From M1-B18 sp048264125 (GTDB lineage Bacteria > Bacillota > Clostridia > Peptostreptococcales > Natronincolaceae): a DNA stretch of 64,000 bases. The stretch is taken from positions 248,001 to 312,000 of the forward strand of contig JBLXDM010000005.1 in the NCBI GenBank assembly GCA_048264125.1, given 5' to 3'. Made by a program: the position numbers and the translations under genes. Numbering within the stretch: the first letter of the stretch is position 1; each line of letters starts with the position of its first letter. Of this stretch, positions 25,364 to 34,005 are shown piece after piece. Below the pieces are notes generated by a model. The model was given only the letters and a program-made list of their open reading frames with translations, was not told the origin of the DNA and made no database searches.

Positions 25364-26548
25364 ATGAAAAAAACTATTCTTATAGTAGATGCTGAAGAGC
25401 AAATCTTAAAAGCACTAAAAAGAGTCTTTTTACAAACTGATTATAATGTTTATCAGGCTGCTAGTGGTACTATAGCTCTAGATATCCTAGATAAAGAAAG
25501 AATAGACCTGATTATTACAGATATAAGGATGCCCGAACTTGACGGTTATCAGCTATTAACTAAGGTAAAAGCAATGTACCCCGAGGTAATTCGCCTTGTC
25601 CTAAGCGGCTATGCCGATGAAAAAGCTATTTTCAAATTGCTAAATGCTAACCTAGCAAAAATGTGCATCTATAAGCCATGGGATAATCAAGAAATGCTCA
25701 ATATCATCAAGCATGTATTTGAGTTAAATCGTATATTGAGTGAAAATAGTATACTGCAAATTATTAATAAAATAGATAACCTGCCTTTTGTAAGCTTCAT
25801 TTACAATGACTTATGTGTACTTATCGAGAATGATGCCAGTATAGTTGAAATAGAGAAATTGCTTATGAAGGATCAGGCCCTATCAGCTGCAATTTTGAGA
25901 ATAGTTAACTCTGCTTTTTATAATGTTAAAACAGGATCACTCAAGAAAGCTATTACTTACATCGGTCTCACCCATATAAAAAGTATAGCTTTTACCGCCG
26001 GTATATCCTATAACAAAGCACTTGACATTAATCTTGCTAAAAGCTATCAGTTATTCTCTAAGCATTCCTTATTAACCAATAAAATCTGTAATCAAGTTTA
26101 TCCAAAGCTTTTTTCAAAAGAAATGCCCTCCGATAGTACCTGTGTAGGCCTATTGCTTGAAATTGGTAGAGTTGTATTAATGAGTAATTTTCCCAAGCAA
26201 TATAAAAAAATTATCTCATTGGAGGGAATCGATAAAAGACCTTTATATCAGCTTGAAAAAGAAATCTTAGGAATTGCCTATCATGAAATGAGTAGTTATC
26301 TGTTAAATTGGTGGGGTTTACCCTATTGTTTAATAGAAGCTACTCTTTATCACCATTCTCCCCTAGAGGATAATGTTATTAATAAAGAGCTGACCTCAGT
26401 ACTTCATTTAGCTAACTATTATGCCGCAAAACTGTTGAATTTTAAGTGGCAAGAAGCTATTCATATGGATGTATTTAATTTTCTAAACATCAGTATTAAT
26501 GATTTTGAAAATCTAGTTTTTGAAGTAGCTAAAGATTCTGAGTTATAA
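25364..26548 (+). CDS. Response regulator with HDOD output domain
   Basis: 394 residues. N-terminal receiver (1-125) with phosphoacceptor Asp53 in IITDIRMPELDGY, the conserved Ser/Thr position in LVLSGYAD, and Lys-Pro in IYKPWDN. One of the two acidic residues after the first strand is Ala (VDAEEQ in place of VDDE). The C-terminal half is an HDOD domain (about 140-390) with LLMKDQALSAAILRIVNSA, IGLTHIKSIAFTAG, GLLLEIGRVVLMSNFP and IAYHEMSSYLLNWWGLP, a fold related to HD phosphohydrolases but without the full metal set. HDOD proteins are common in signalling and chemotaxis; their output is often protein-protein contact. GGAGG precedes the start. Confidence 0.9.
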   Translation: MKKTILIVDAEEQILKALKRVFLQTDYNVYQAASGTIALDILDKERIDLIITDIRMPELDGYQLLTKVKAMYPEVIRLVLSGYADEKAIFKLLNANLAKMCIYKPWDNQEMLNIIKHVFELNRILSENSILQIINKIDNLPFVSFIYNDLCVLIENDASIVEIEKLLMKDQALSAAILRIVNSAFYNVKTGSLKKAITYIGLTHIKSIAFTAGISYNKALDINLAKSYQLFSKHSLLTNKICNQVYPKLFSKEMPSDSTCVGLLLEIGRVVLMSNFPKQYKKIISLEGIDKRPLYQLEKEILGIAYHEMSSYLLNWWGLPYCLIEATLYHHSPLEDNVINKELTSVLHLANYYAAKLLNFKWQEAIHMDVFNFLNISINDFENLVFEVAKDSEL

Positions 26549-26577
26549 CGGTTACTAGGATATTAGGGGGTAAAGCT

Positions 26578-27807
26578 ATGACCAGTAAACAACAAATACT
26601 TATAGTTGATGATGAAATCAATATCCTGCGGGCAATTAAGCGCTTATTAATTGAATATAATTTTGAAATCTTTACGACCACATCCTCCGAAGAAGCACTG
26701 GAAATTATTAGAACCCATTCTATTGATTTGATTATCAGTGATCAAAGAATGCCCGAAATATCAGGAATTGAACTGCTATTAGAGGTAAAGGTGATATCAC
26801 CAGCTACTATCCGTATTCTAATGTCAGGTTATACTGATTTAGATGTATTTATAGCAGCTATTAACAACGGCAGTATTTTTTATTTTATTACAAAACCCTG
26901 GGTCAATGAAGAAATGATTGAAGTGATTATTAAAGCCTTAAACACTAAGCGAAAGCAGGATGAGCAGCAAAAGGTCCTAAATCATCTATTGAAGGACAAG
27001 ACACTGTGGGAGGATTTAATCAGCAAGACAAAATTAATTCGCAGGAGAGACTTTTTAAACAATATCATCCAGTATCATACCATTATAGATGAAACAATAA
27101 TGACAGAGGCGAAAGACCTTGACATGGACTTATCTGCCCCTATGGCCTGTTGCTTAATAAGTTTCAAAGATAAATACATTATGACATCTGAAATGGATGA
27201 GATAATTTCATATATTTGCCTAATTCCAAATTGCTTTGCTTGGGAATGCAGGAGAAATATAGGTGTTGTATTTCAGGCAGATACGGCGGATAATCAAGGG
27301 GCTACTCTGAAAGCATTTGTTGGCAAAATAAATGAAACGCTTAATAAATATCATCCATATTTACAGTTTATAATAGGTGTCAGTAATATCAACATAGGCA
27401 CTGATAGTATTAAACAAGGATATCATCAAGCCGATAGTGCTATTCTCACAGCCCAAATTGGAGGAAGCAATAGTGCTAGTGTCTACTACTTCCGAGATAT
27501 TGGGGTATTACAGCTATTGTCTACAATCCATGAGAAACGAGAAGCCAAAAGTTTTGTTGAAGATAATCTGGGCAAGCTTATCCATTATGACAGCACTAAA
27601 GGTACTGAGCTTGTCCATACGCTCGAAGCACTTCTTATATGCTATAGCCTTAAGGAAGCTGCTGCCCACCTGTTTATACACCCCAAAACTCTGGTCTTTC
27701 GCAGAAGCCGAATTGAAGAAATACTAGAAGTCTCACTAGACAGTTACGAAACAAAGTTAAGCCTGGGCTTGGCTATCAAGCTTTATAAAATCAATAATCT
27801 TAGTTAA
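26578..27807 (+). CDS. Response regulator with CdaR GGDEF-like and PucR-type DNA-binding domains
   Basis: 409 residues. Receiver 1-125 with Asp55 in IISDQRMPEISG, LMSGYTD and FYFITKPW. A linker coiled coil leads to a middle domain (~190-330) that resembles the GGDEF-like module of CdaR/PucR regulators, ending in SVYYFRDIGVLQLL. The C-terminal helix-turn-helix reads LEALLICYSLKEAAAHLFIH and HPKTLVFRRSRIEEIL, typical of PucR-family activators. GGGGG lies 8-9 nt before the ATG. This is the DNA-binding output of the kinase at 23178-25343. A strong terminator follows. Fusion of a receiver to this type of DNA-binding tail is a less common regulator architecture. Confidence 0.88.
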   Translation: MTSKQQILIVDDEINILRAIKRLLIEYNFEIFTTTSSEEALEIIRTHSIDLIISDQRMPEISGIELLLEVKVISPATIRILMSGYTDLDVFIAAINNGSIFYFITKPWVNEEMIEVIIKALNTKRKQDEQQKVLNHLLKDKTLWEDLISKTKLIRRRDFLNNIIQYHTIIDETIMTEAKDLDMDLSAPMACCLISFKDKYIMTSEMDEIISYICLIPNCFAWECRRNIGVVFQADTADNQGATLKAFVGKINETLNKYHPYLQFIIGVSNINIGTDSIKQGYHQADSAILTAQIGGSNSASVYYFRDIGVLQLLSTIHEKREAKSFVEDNLGKLIHYDSTKGTELVHTLEALLICYSLKEAAAHLFIHPKTLVFRRSRIEEILEVSLDSYETKLSLGLAIKLYKINNLS

Positions 27808-27815
27808 TTAGGTAC

Positions 27816-27854
27816 AGACTGTTATCCACTATGGATAACAGTCTATTATTTTTT
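27816..27854 (+). terminator. Intrinsic terminator of the kinase/regulator operon
   Basis: AGACTGTTATCC pairs with GGATAACAGTCT around ACTAT, followed by ATTATTTTTT. A clean 12-bp stem that closes the three-gene signalling operon. Confidence 0.92.
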
Positions 27855-27987
27855 AGCCTTTTTTTAAGGAATTGCAGCTAATTGAAGATTCTGTATTGCC
27901 CCTATATAATTAAAAATAACTTAAAAAAGAAAACGTTAACAATAGGAGCATTTTTAAAAATAAAATTCTATAAATGAGGTGTTTAAT

Positions 27988-28794
27988 GTGTCGCTATTTC
28001 TACAAAATAAGGATCAAGGAGCATTCTTGTCCTTTGATTTAGGTAATATTCAGTTAATACTTAATAATATGACCATGTTAAATCTTATAAACTCCAACTT
28101 AGCTAATAATCGATTTGCACTCTACTACCACCCAATCTATCAAACCAAGGGCGAAATTAGTCATTATGAATGTTTGATTAGGATGTTGGATGGTGAGGGA
28201 AACTTAATCTACCCAGATGACTTTTTACCCTATGCTGAACTGTCCGGATTAATTACTCAAATAGACTATTGGGTGATACAAGAAGCTATCAATGTATTAA
28301 AAATGAAGAGTCATCTCAAGCTGTTTGTTAATATCTCAGGTAATAGTCTAAGTTCTGTAAAGCTTTTAGAGGATATACAAAATAGTATTATTGCCAGCGG
28401 TATAAACCCACAACGTTTAGGCTTTGAAATAACAGAGACTTCAACTATTAGAAATCTAGACACAGTAATTGATTGGATTATAGACATGAAAAAACTAGGT
28501 TGTTCTTTTGCATTAGATGATTTCGGCAGTGGTGTCTCATCCTTCATATATCTGAGTAAATTGCCAATTGATTATTTAAAAATCGATGGTTTATTAATCA
28601 AAGATATTCATACTAATACCAGAAATTTAACCATCGTAAAAGGCATCAATAGTATTGCCCATTCCTTTGGCATCAAAACAATTGCTGAGTATGTAGAGAA
28701 CATCGAAATCTTGAAAGTGCTCGATAATATTAACGTAGATTATTGCCAAGGATACTTTTTTAGTAAGCCCTTAACGGTGAATCAGATTCCCTAA
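27988..28794 (+). CDS. EAL-domain cyclic di-GMP phosphodiesterase
   Basis: About 268 residues, a bare EAL domain with a short N-terminal extension. GTG 27988 is chosen as start because GAGGTG lies 6 nt upstream; GTG 27979 overlaps that site. The signature Glu is in HYECLIRM, so the motif reads ECL where EAL is usual. The other catalytic residues are in place: Asn in FVNISGNSL, Glu in FEITETS, Asp-Asp in ALDDFGSG, Lys in YLKIDG, Glu in TIAEYVEN and Gln in CQGYFFSKP. It should therefore hydrolyse c-di-GMP. The chemoreceptor gene follows 50 nt later in the same direction. Confidence 0.9.
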   Translation: MSLFLQNKDQGAFLSFDLGNIQLILNNMTMLNLINSNLANNRFALYYHPIYQTKGEISHYECLIRMLDGEGNLIYPDDFLPYAELSGLITQIDYWVIQEAINVLKMKSHLKLFVNISGNSLSSVKLLEDIQNSIIASGINPQRLGFEITETSTIRNLDTVIDWIIDMKKLGCSFALDDFGSGVSSFIYLSKLPIDYLKIDGLLIKDIHTNTRNLTIVKGINSIAHSFGIKTIAEYVENIEILKVLDNINVDYCQGYFFSKPLTVNQIP

Positions 28795-28844
28795 AGGTGC
28801 TCGATCGTATTCAAAACACAAAAAAATTTATAGGTGGAGACAAT

Positions 28845-30860
28845 ATGAGAAGCATAAAGACTAGATTAATCATGTATTTTGCTATTTTAATTCTACTAAT
28901 TTCTGCAGTTTTTGGATATAGCTCAATTTCAACAACAAGTAATGCAGTGAAAAACGAGGTAGAAAAGGCTGTAGAGCTTCTAGCTAGTGAGGGGGGCCGC
29001 TTGATCAATGCCAGAATAGACTCTCAATATATATACCTTGAAGGCCTTACGAACATGGATATTTTCAATAATACTGAAGTGGCAATAGAAGAAAAGATGA
29101 AGATATTAAAGGCCATTTCAAGTAATAGTAAAGATTACATAAGAATGGGTATTGTGAATAAGGAGGGAAGGCTATTTTTTACAGACTCCTTCGAAAATGA
29201 TTCAGCAGGAACTGATGTTACAGGAAGAGATTATTTCAATGCATCAATAGTTGGAAAAAGAGGTATATTGCCTCCTACTGTAAGCGTTAACCCTGCTGAT
29301 AATGGCGCTGTTATAATGGCCCTATCTGTTCCTATAATAAAAAATAATGAGATTGTAGGGGTTCTAGTAGGAGTAAAGGATGCAAATTTGCTAAATCAAC
29401 TTTCAAACGACATGGGCTTTGGTGAATCGGGATACGCTTATATTATAGATGAAACAGGAGTTGTTATAGCCCATCAAAACAGAGAGTGGGTTATAAATCA
29501 ATTTAATCCCATAGATGCAGTGGACGCAGAATATGCCTCCTTAGGCGAAGCTTTTCAAAGTATATTAAAGAATAAAATCGGAGTTGGCCAATATACCAAT
29601 AGAGGTAAGGTTTTTTATAATGGCTATGCACCTATTGAGGGTACTAATTGGACAGTTGTGCTTACAGCTGGCGAAGAAGAGGTTTTGGCAGCAATACCAA
29701 GTATACGAAGAAATAATATTCTAATGGGCTCCGCCATACTGATTATCGGTATTGTACTCTGTTATGCCATTGGAAGCTCAATAACAAAGCCGATTATACA
29801 ATCTGTTGCCCACTCAAAGCTAATAGCAAAGCTTGATATCAGTAATGACTTTCCTAAAGAACTACTAAATAGAAAAGACGAATTAGGGACCTTGGCTAAT
29901 GCTTTTCAAACAATTACAATAAATCTTAGGGAGTTTATAAATCAGATAGTTGAAACCTCTCAACAGGTTGCAGCTTCAGCAGAGGAGTTAACAGCCACCA
30001 GTCAGCAGTCCGCTCTTGCAGCAGAGGAGGTGGCAAAAACAATTGAGGAGATTGCTAAGGGCGCAAGTGAACAAGCGGTGGATACTGAAGGAGGAGCTAC
30101 GAATATATCTGAATTAGGCGATTTAATAGAACAGGATCAGGTATATATGCAGAGCCTGAACGCTGCGGCAGAAGAGATTAACCGCCTTAAGAATGATGGC
30201 TTTGCAATACTTAAGGAGCTAATGACAAAAAATGAGGCTACTAATAAGGCTTCTCAGGAGGTTCAATCAATTATTATAAACACAAACGAAAGTGCAGGTA
30301 AAATTGAAATTGCAAGTCAAATGATTAAAAGCATAGCTGAGCAAACAAACCTACTTGCACTTAACGCTGCAATAGAAGCTGCTAGAGCAGGGGAGGCTGG
30401 TAGAGGCTTTGCTGTAGTCGCAGGAGAAATTCGCAAATTGGCTGAGCAATCCGATTCCTTTACTAATGATATAGCAAATATCATTTATGACCTAACTGAT
30501 AAAACCCAAAATGCAGTTAAAACAATGGAAGAGGTTAGCTCTACCACTAAATCTCAAACCGAAAGTGTTCATCTAACTAATACAAAATTTACTGGAATTG
30601 CAGATGCTATTGAAAAAATAAAGCATGTAACAGATGATTTGAATAACTCCAGTAAGAGCATGGAAAATAAAAAAAATGAAATAGTTAGTATAATAGAAAA
30701 TCTATCGGCTATTTCTCAAGAGAACGCAGCGGGGACAGAAGAGGCTTCGGCATCAGTTGAGGAACAAACAGCCTCAATAGAGGAGATCTCAAATGCCAGT
30801 GAGTCTTTAGCAAGGCTTGCTGAGGAAATGCAGGCGAGTATAACAAAATTTAAGTATTAA
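28845..30860 (+). CDS. Methyl-accepting chemotaxis protein with double-Cache sensor
   Basis: About 671 residues. ATG 28845 follows GGTGGAG by 7 nt; an in-frame ATG-less start at 28797 lies upstream. First membrane helix at ~7-28, an extracellular dCache domain (about 35-290, with LFFTDSFENDSAGTDVTGRD and YAYIIDETGVVIAHQNREW), second helix at ~300-320, HAMP-like linker, then the signalling rod with tip IAEQTNLLALNAAIEAARAG and EAGRGFAVVAGEIRKLAEQS. The residues around YFNASIVGKRG fit amino-acid-type Cache ligand pockets, which is only suggestive. It may be co-transcribed with the EAL gene. Confidence 0.93.
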   Translation: MRSIKTRLIMYFAILILLISAVFGYSSISTTSNAVKNEVEKAVELLASEGGRLINARIDSQYIYLEGLTNMDIFNNTEVAIEEKMKILKAISSNSKDYIRMGIVNKEGRLFFTDSFENDSAGTDVTGRDYFNASIVGKRGILPPTVSVNPADNGAVIMALSVPIIKNNEIVGVLVGVKDANLLNQLSNDMGFGESGYAYIIDETGVVIAHQNREWVINQFNPIDAVDAEYASLGEAFQSILKNKIGVGQYTNRGKVFYNGYAPIEGTNWTVVLTAGEEEVLAAIPSIRRNNILMGSAILIIGIVLCYAIGSSITKPIIQSVAHSKLIAKLDISNDFPKELLNRKDELGTLANAFQTITINLREFINQIVETSQQVAASAEELTATSQQSALAAEEVAKTIEEIAKGASEQAVDTEGGATNISELGDLIEQDQVYMQSLNAAAEEINRLKNDGFAILKELMTKNEATNKASQEVQSIIINTNESAGKIEIASQMIKSIAEQTNLLALNAAIEAARAGEAGRGFAVVAGEIRKLAEQSDSFTNDIANIIYDLTDKTQNAVKTMEEVSSTTKSQTESVHLTNTKFTGIADAIEKIKHVTDDLNNSSKSMENKKNEIVSIIENLSAISQENAAGTEEASASVEEQTASIEEISNASESLARLAEEMQASITKFKY

Positions 30861-30884
30861 AATATTAATATTTTAAAAAAAGCT

Positions 30885-30919
30885 AAAAGAACATATCCCT
30901 CTATGGAATATGTTCTTTT
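30885..30919. terminator. Bidirectional terminator between two convergent chemoreceptor genes
   Basis: AAAAGAACATATCC pairs with GGAATATGTTCTTTT around CTCTAT. T-run on both strands; it lies between the stops of the rightward and leftward receptor genes. Confidence 0.88.
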
Positions 30920-30921
30920 GT

Positions 30922-33039
30922 TTATACGCTAAATTTATTTGTCTCAATTTCTAATAGTTGCGATAAGTTACTTAACCTTTGAGCAAGATTGGCTAATTCT
31001 TCAATAGATCCAGCTTGCTGTTCCATAGACGCACTAACCTCCTCAGTAGCAGCAGCCGTTTCTTCGGATATTGCAGAAATGCTTTCTATAGATGTAACAA
31101 TCTTATTCTTATTATCATTCATTTGGCCTACATGCCCGCTCATTGCCTGAATGCTGTCAGAAATTTCTTGTATTGATTCATTAATTCTATTAAAGATCGT
31201 ATTTACATTTTCAACAGACATAGTTTGTTGCTCTGAGCTATTTTTTACATCCGTCATAATAGCATAGGTATTTTCACTTTCGCTTTGTATTGCTGAAACA
31301 ATAGTTCTAATTTGTTCTGTAGACTTGTTAGACTCCTCAGCTAGCTTTCTGATTTCATTTGCTACTACTGCAAATCCTCTACCTGCTTCACCTGCTCTTG
31401 CCGCCTCAATAGATGCATTCAAAGCTAATAGATTAGTTTGTCCTGCTATACTGCTTATGGTTTCTAGAATATTTTCTATATCCCCTGAGCGATTATTCAG
31501 TTCTTCTATAGCTCTTTGAATTCTTTCTATAGATTCATTCGTAAATCTATTCTTCTCCTTTAATTCCTCTAAGGATTGTATCCCGTTCATATTTTCATTT
31601 TGTGCTTTATCTGTCATTCTCAAAGCTTTTTGATTGCTTTCCATTAGATTATTAAAGGAATTATCTAATTCTATTACTATATGGGCCGCCTTTTCTGCAT
31701 CACCCGCCTGCTCAGAAGTTCCTTTAGCAATTTCATCAACTGTTAAAGCAATCTCTTCTACTGAACTGTTTGTTTGCTGTGATGTTGCAGCAAGTGTGGC
31801 AGCGGCAGTATTTACTTCATTAACAGCCGCCCTATAATTAGAAATCAATAATCTAATGCTTTCTTGCATGCTTTGGAAGGCCCTTGCAAGATTACCTAAT
31901 TCATCATTTCTCTTAATAAGCTTTTCTGGCATTTCTATTGTAAAATCTCCAGTTGCAACGACTTCAAGCTGTCCAAAAACATGCTGAATTGGCGTTGTAA
32001 TGAGTTTCCCAATAACATAAGCAATAAATATAGATACTAGAGCTCCTACAAATAATATTAAAATCATATACAGATTATATTCATTTAGCTGTTGAAAAAC
32101 TTCTTTAGCTGGAGGCTCTAGAACGATTATCCATCCATTTGATAGCTTTGAATAAGCAAAAATTCTATCTTCACCTTTAAATGGCTGGGTAATTATCCCT
32201 GATGCAGTCTTATTTATCTCATCTATCGTATTCTTAAAGCTGCTATCTTCAATAGTAGCGAGATTTTCTAAATTTTTGTATTCTGGATGTACTAAATAAT
32301 TAAAGCGATCATTTAGTAAAGAGGCGTGACCAGTATTATAAACATTTAAATCAGATATTACTTTCGCCATATCGTCGAACATAAAATCAGTCCCTACGAC
32401 TGCAATTAAAAGGCCATTTACAAATACTGGCTTTGTATACGAAATAAATAGCTTACTAGAGCCATCTTCAAAACCCCATTCATATGGATCTGTCCATACG
32501 CCCTTTCTTTGTTCTATTGGTGCAAACCACCATTCCATACTGCCGTCCTCTGATCTAGATTCATAGTACTCTATCGGTGTTTCTGGTTGTCTTGCAACCT
32601 GCCCACTGCCATTATGGTCGATAAAATATAGGTCGTGCTCTTTCTCTGTCAGCTCTGGATTAAAATAGATATATGCAGAATGTGCAGAGCTAGCATTTTG
32701 TGCAAGCTCCTTCACCATAGGTGCAATGCTCATTTTAAAATTATGTAGATACTCATCCTCTAACTCTATTTTTTCTGCTTCTATCTGAGAAGTGATTAGA
32801 TACTCTAGGCTATCAGCAATATATTCTACTCTTTTGAAATCCTGATTAAAAGCGTTTGCGTAGGCTTCTGCCATATAGGTTAATTTACTATAGGCTTCCT
32901 CCTTAATGATCTTTTCGCTATTCCTCAAACCAATCATTCCCACCATTAAAGAGGTGAGGAATGTACATAGAAAAACTCCTAAGGTGATTTTGCTGATAAT
33001 ACTCTTAAAGCTGAATTTTACTCTCTTTAATCGTCTCAT
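30922..33039 (-). CDS. Methyl-accepting chemotaxis protein with double-Cache sensor
   Basis: 705 residues, leftward. First membrane helix at ~14-38, dCache_1 sensor (~40-325) with DEYLHNFKMSIAPMVKELAQ, an aromatic patch SMEWWFAPIEQRKGVWTDPY and LLIAVVGTDFMFDDMAKVIS, second helix ~330-352, HAMP with ITTPIQHVFGQLEVVATGDF, then the rod with tip IAGQTNLLALNASIEAARAG and EAGRGFAVVANEIRKLAEES. The WWFAP/WTDPY text is common in Cache domains of this group. AGGAGG lies 6 nt before the ATG. It faces the receptor at 28845-30860, from which it differs in the sensor, so the two bind different ligands. Confidence 0.93.
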   Translation of the reverse strand: MRRLKRVKFSFKSIISKITLGVFLCTFLTSLMVGMIGLRNSEKIIKEEAYSKLTYMAEAYANAFNQDFKRVEYIADSLEYLITSQIEAEKIELEDEYLHNFKMSIAPMVKELAQNASSAHSAYIYFNPELTEKEHDLYFIDHNGSGQVARQPETPIEYYESRSEDGSMEWWFAPIEQRKGVWTDPYEWGFEDGSSKLFISYTKPVFVNGLLIAVVGTDFMFDDMAKVISDLNVYNTGHASLLNDRFNYLVHPEYKNLENLATIEDSSFKNTIDEINKTASGIITQPFKGEDRIFAYSKLSNGWIIVLEPPAKEVFQQLNEYNLYMILILFVGALVSIFIAYVIGKLITTPIQHVFGQLEVVATGDFTIEMPEKLIKRNDELGNLARAFQSMQESIRLLISNYRAAVNEVNTAAATLAATSQQTNSSVEEIALTVDEIAKGTSEQAGDAEKAAHIVIELDNSFNNLMESNQKALRMTDKAQNENMNGIQSLEELKEKNRFTNESIERIQRAIEELNNRSGDIENILETISSIAGQTNLLALNASIEAARAGEAGRGFAVVANEIRKLAEESNKSTEQIRTIVSAIQSESENTYAIMTDVKNSSEQQTMSVENVNTIFNRINESIQEISDSIQAMSGHVGQMNDNKNKIVTSIESISAISEETAAATEEVSASMEQQAGSIEELANLAQRLSNLSQLLEIETNKFSV

Positions 33040-33217
33040 TAGTGCCTCCTTGTATTATTATCGACTAATTTTTTCATCAATGTAATTTTTTCGACATTTT
33101 TCAACATTGTATTTATACCATAACATGTTTCATTACCTATAAAAATCAAGTCTGTGTAAATCAATTGTTAAGAAATTGCGATTATGCTGATATAGTAAAA
33201 TCCTTATCGGTTATACC

Positions 33218-33300
33218 TAGATAATCAAATTCTCCCAATCTATAAGTATTGAATTTTTTTCCTTGTATGTTTTCCAATTATGAGCATCTGCATGGCAAAA
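33218..33300 (-). pseudogene. Possible remnant of an aminoglycoside phosphotransferase-like gene
   Basis: The minus-strand reading frame gives FCHADAHNWKTYKEKN then SILIDWENLII and a stop. H-x-D followed by a hydrophobic-IDWE resembles the catalytic loop and metal-binding motif of APH/choline-kinase-like enzymes. No start or other conserved part is left, so at best it is a scrap of about 28 codons. The Asn spacing after HAD is not canonical, hence low confidence. Confidence 0.25.
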
Positions 33301-33313
33301 AATTATAAAACAA

Positions 33314-33349
33314 GGATATTATTTCTAAAATCATTAAGAAATAATACCC
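33314..33349. repeat. Palindromic intergenic repeat, GGGTATTATT family
   Basis: GGATATTATTTCT and AGAAATAATACCC form a 13-bp stem with one mismatch and a 10-nt loop. Nearly the same palindrome occurs at 36476-36511, and its right arm recurs at 46682-46704. Confidence 0.7.
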
Positions 33350-33407
33350 TCACTTTGTTTTTATTGAATCCATCATTTTTGGTATACAAGCTTTGTCAAA
33401 AAATAAT

Positions 33408-33890
33408 TTAACCTACTCTACTATCCCGTTTCGATAATCTATCTGCAATACCTGAGGATGCATATGATTCTGGTTTAATGCAACACTTGAAGCCTAATGT
33501 CCTCACCCAACCTACAATTTCTTTAATCAAGTATTTTGTATTACCATCTGCTCCAACATCTACATGAACCTCCATTGTAGCTTGGATTTCATTCTTCTCA
33601 ATAAACGCCAAGACCTTTTCGGCAAGTTCTAAGCTATATTGAGTCTCTGCAAATATTTTTTGACGCAGATCCTTTATCATTTTTAACTTTTTAATATCAT
33701 AAAAAAATATGCCTCCCTTAGTCTTCCGTACTATGGTAATAACTGAAACCATTTTTGTTAGTCCTGCATAGCTTTGGGAGTCAGTTCCAATAGAGATAAC
33801 ATAGGTGCCTTGTAAATCCTTGCTGACATATTCTTTTATCTTCTGGCACACTTCATGAAAACTAAGCTCCCCGTACGTCATACTTTTCAT
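33408..33890 (-). CDS. YkuK-like ribonuclease H-fold protein (DUF458)
   Basis: 160 residues. Begins MKSMTYGELSFHEVCQKIKE, then VISIGTDSQSYAGLTKMVSV, KGGIFFYDI, VHVDVGADGNTKYLIKEIVG and ending SYASSGIADRLSKR. These match the YkuK/DUF458 family, which has an RNase H-like fold; Asp in GTDSQ, Asp in VDVG and the end Asp may form an active site. Biological role in the family is not established. GGAGGTG lies 6 nt before the ATG. It stands alone between an intergenic repeat and a radical SAM gene. Confidence 0.8.
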   Translation of the reverse strand: MKSMTYGELSFHEVCQKIKEYVSKDLQGTYVISIGTDSQSYAGLTKMVSVITIVRKTKGGIFFYDIKKLKMIKDLRQKIFAETQYSLELAEKVLAFIEKNEIQATMEVHVDVGADGNTKYLIKEIVGWVRTLGFKCCIKPESYASSGIADRLSKRDSRVG

Positions 33891-34005
33891 CTATACACCT
33901 CCAAGGACTTTGCTATTCATTATATTTATATCTTGATGCATTGATTTTTATTTTCGAGGTTTTAATATCAAAAGCACTTGAATTTTATGTTAATTATATA
34001 TACCC

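Larger units (their letters stand above)
33040..33407. other. Non-coding gap with a decayed gene scrap and a palindromic repeat
   Basis: About 370 bases. It holds the promoter side of the leftward chemoreceptor gene, a possible phosphotransferase remnant at 33218-33300 and a palindromic repeat at 33314-33349, both listed separately. No intact gene is visible. Confidence 0.55.
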
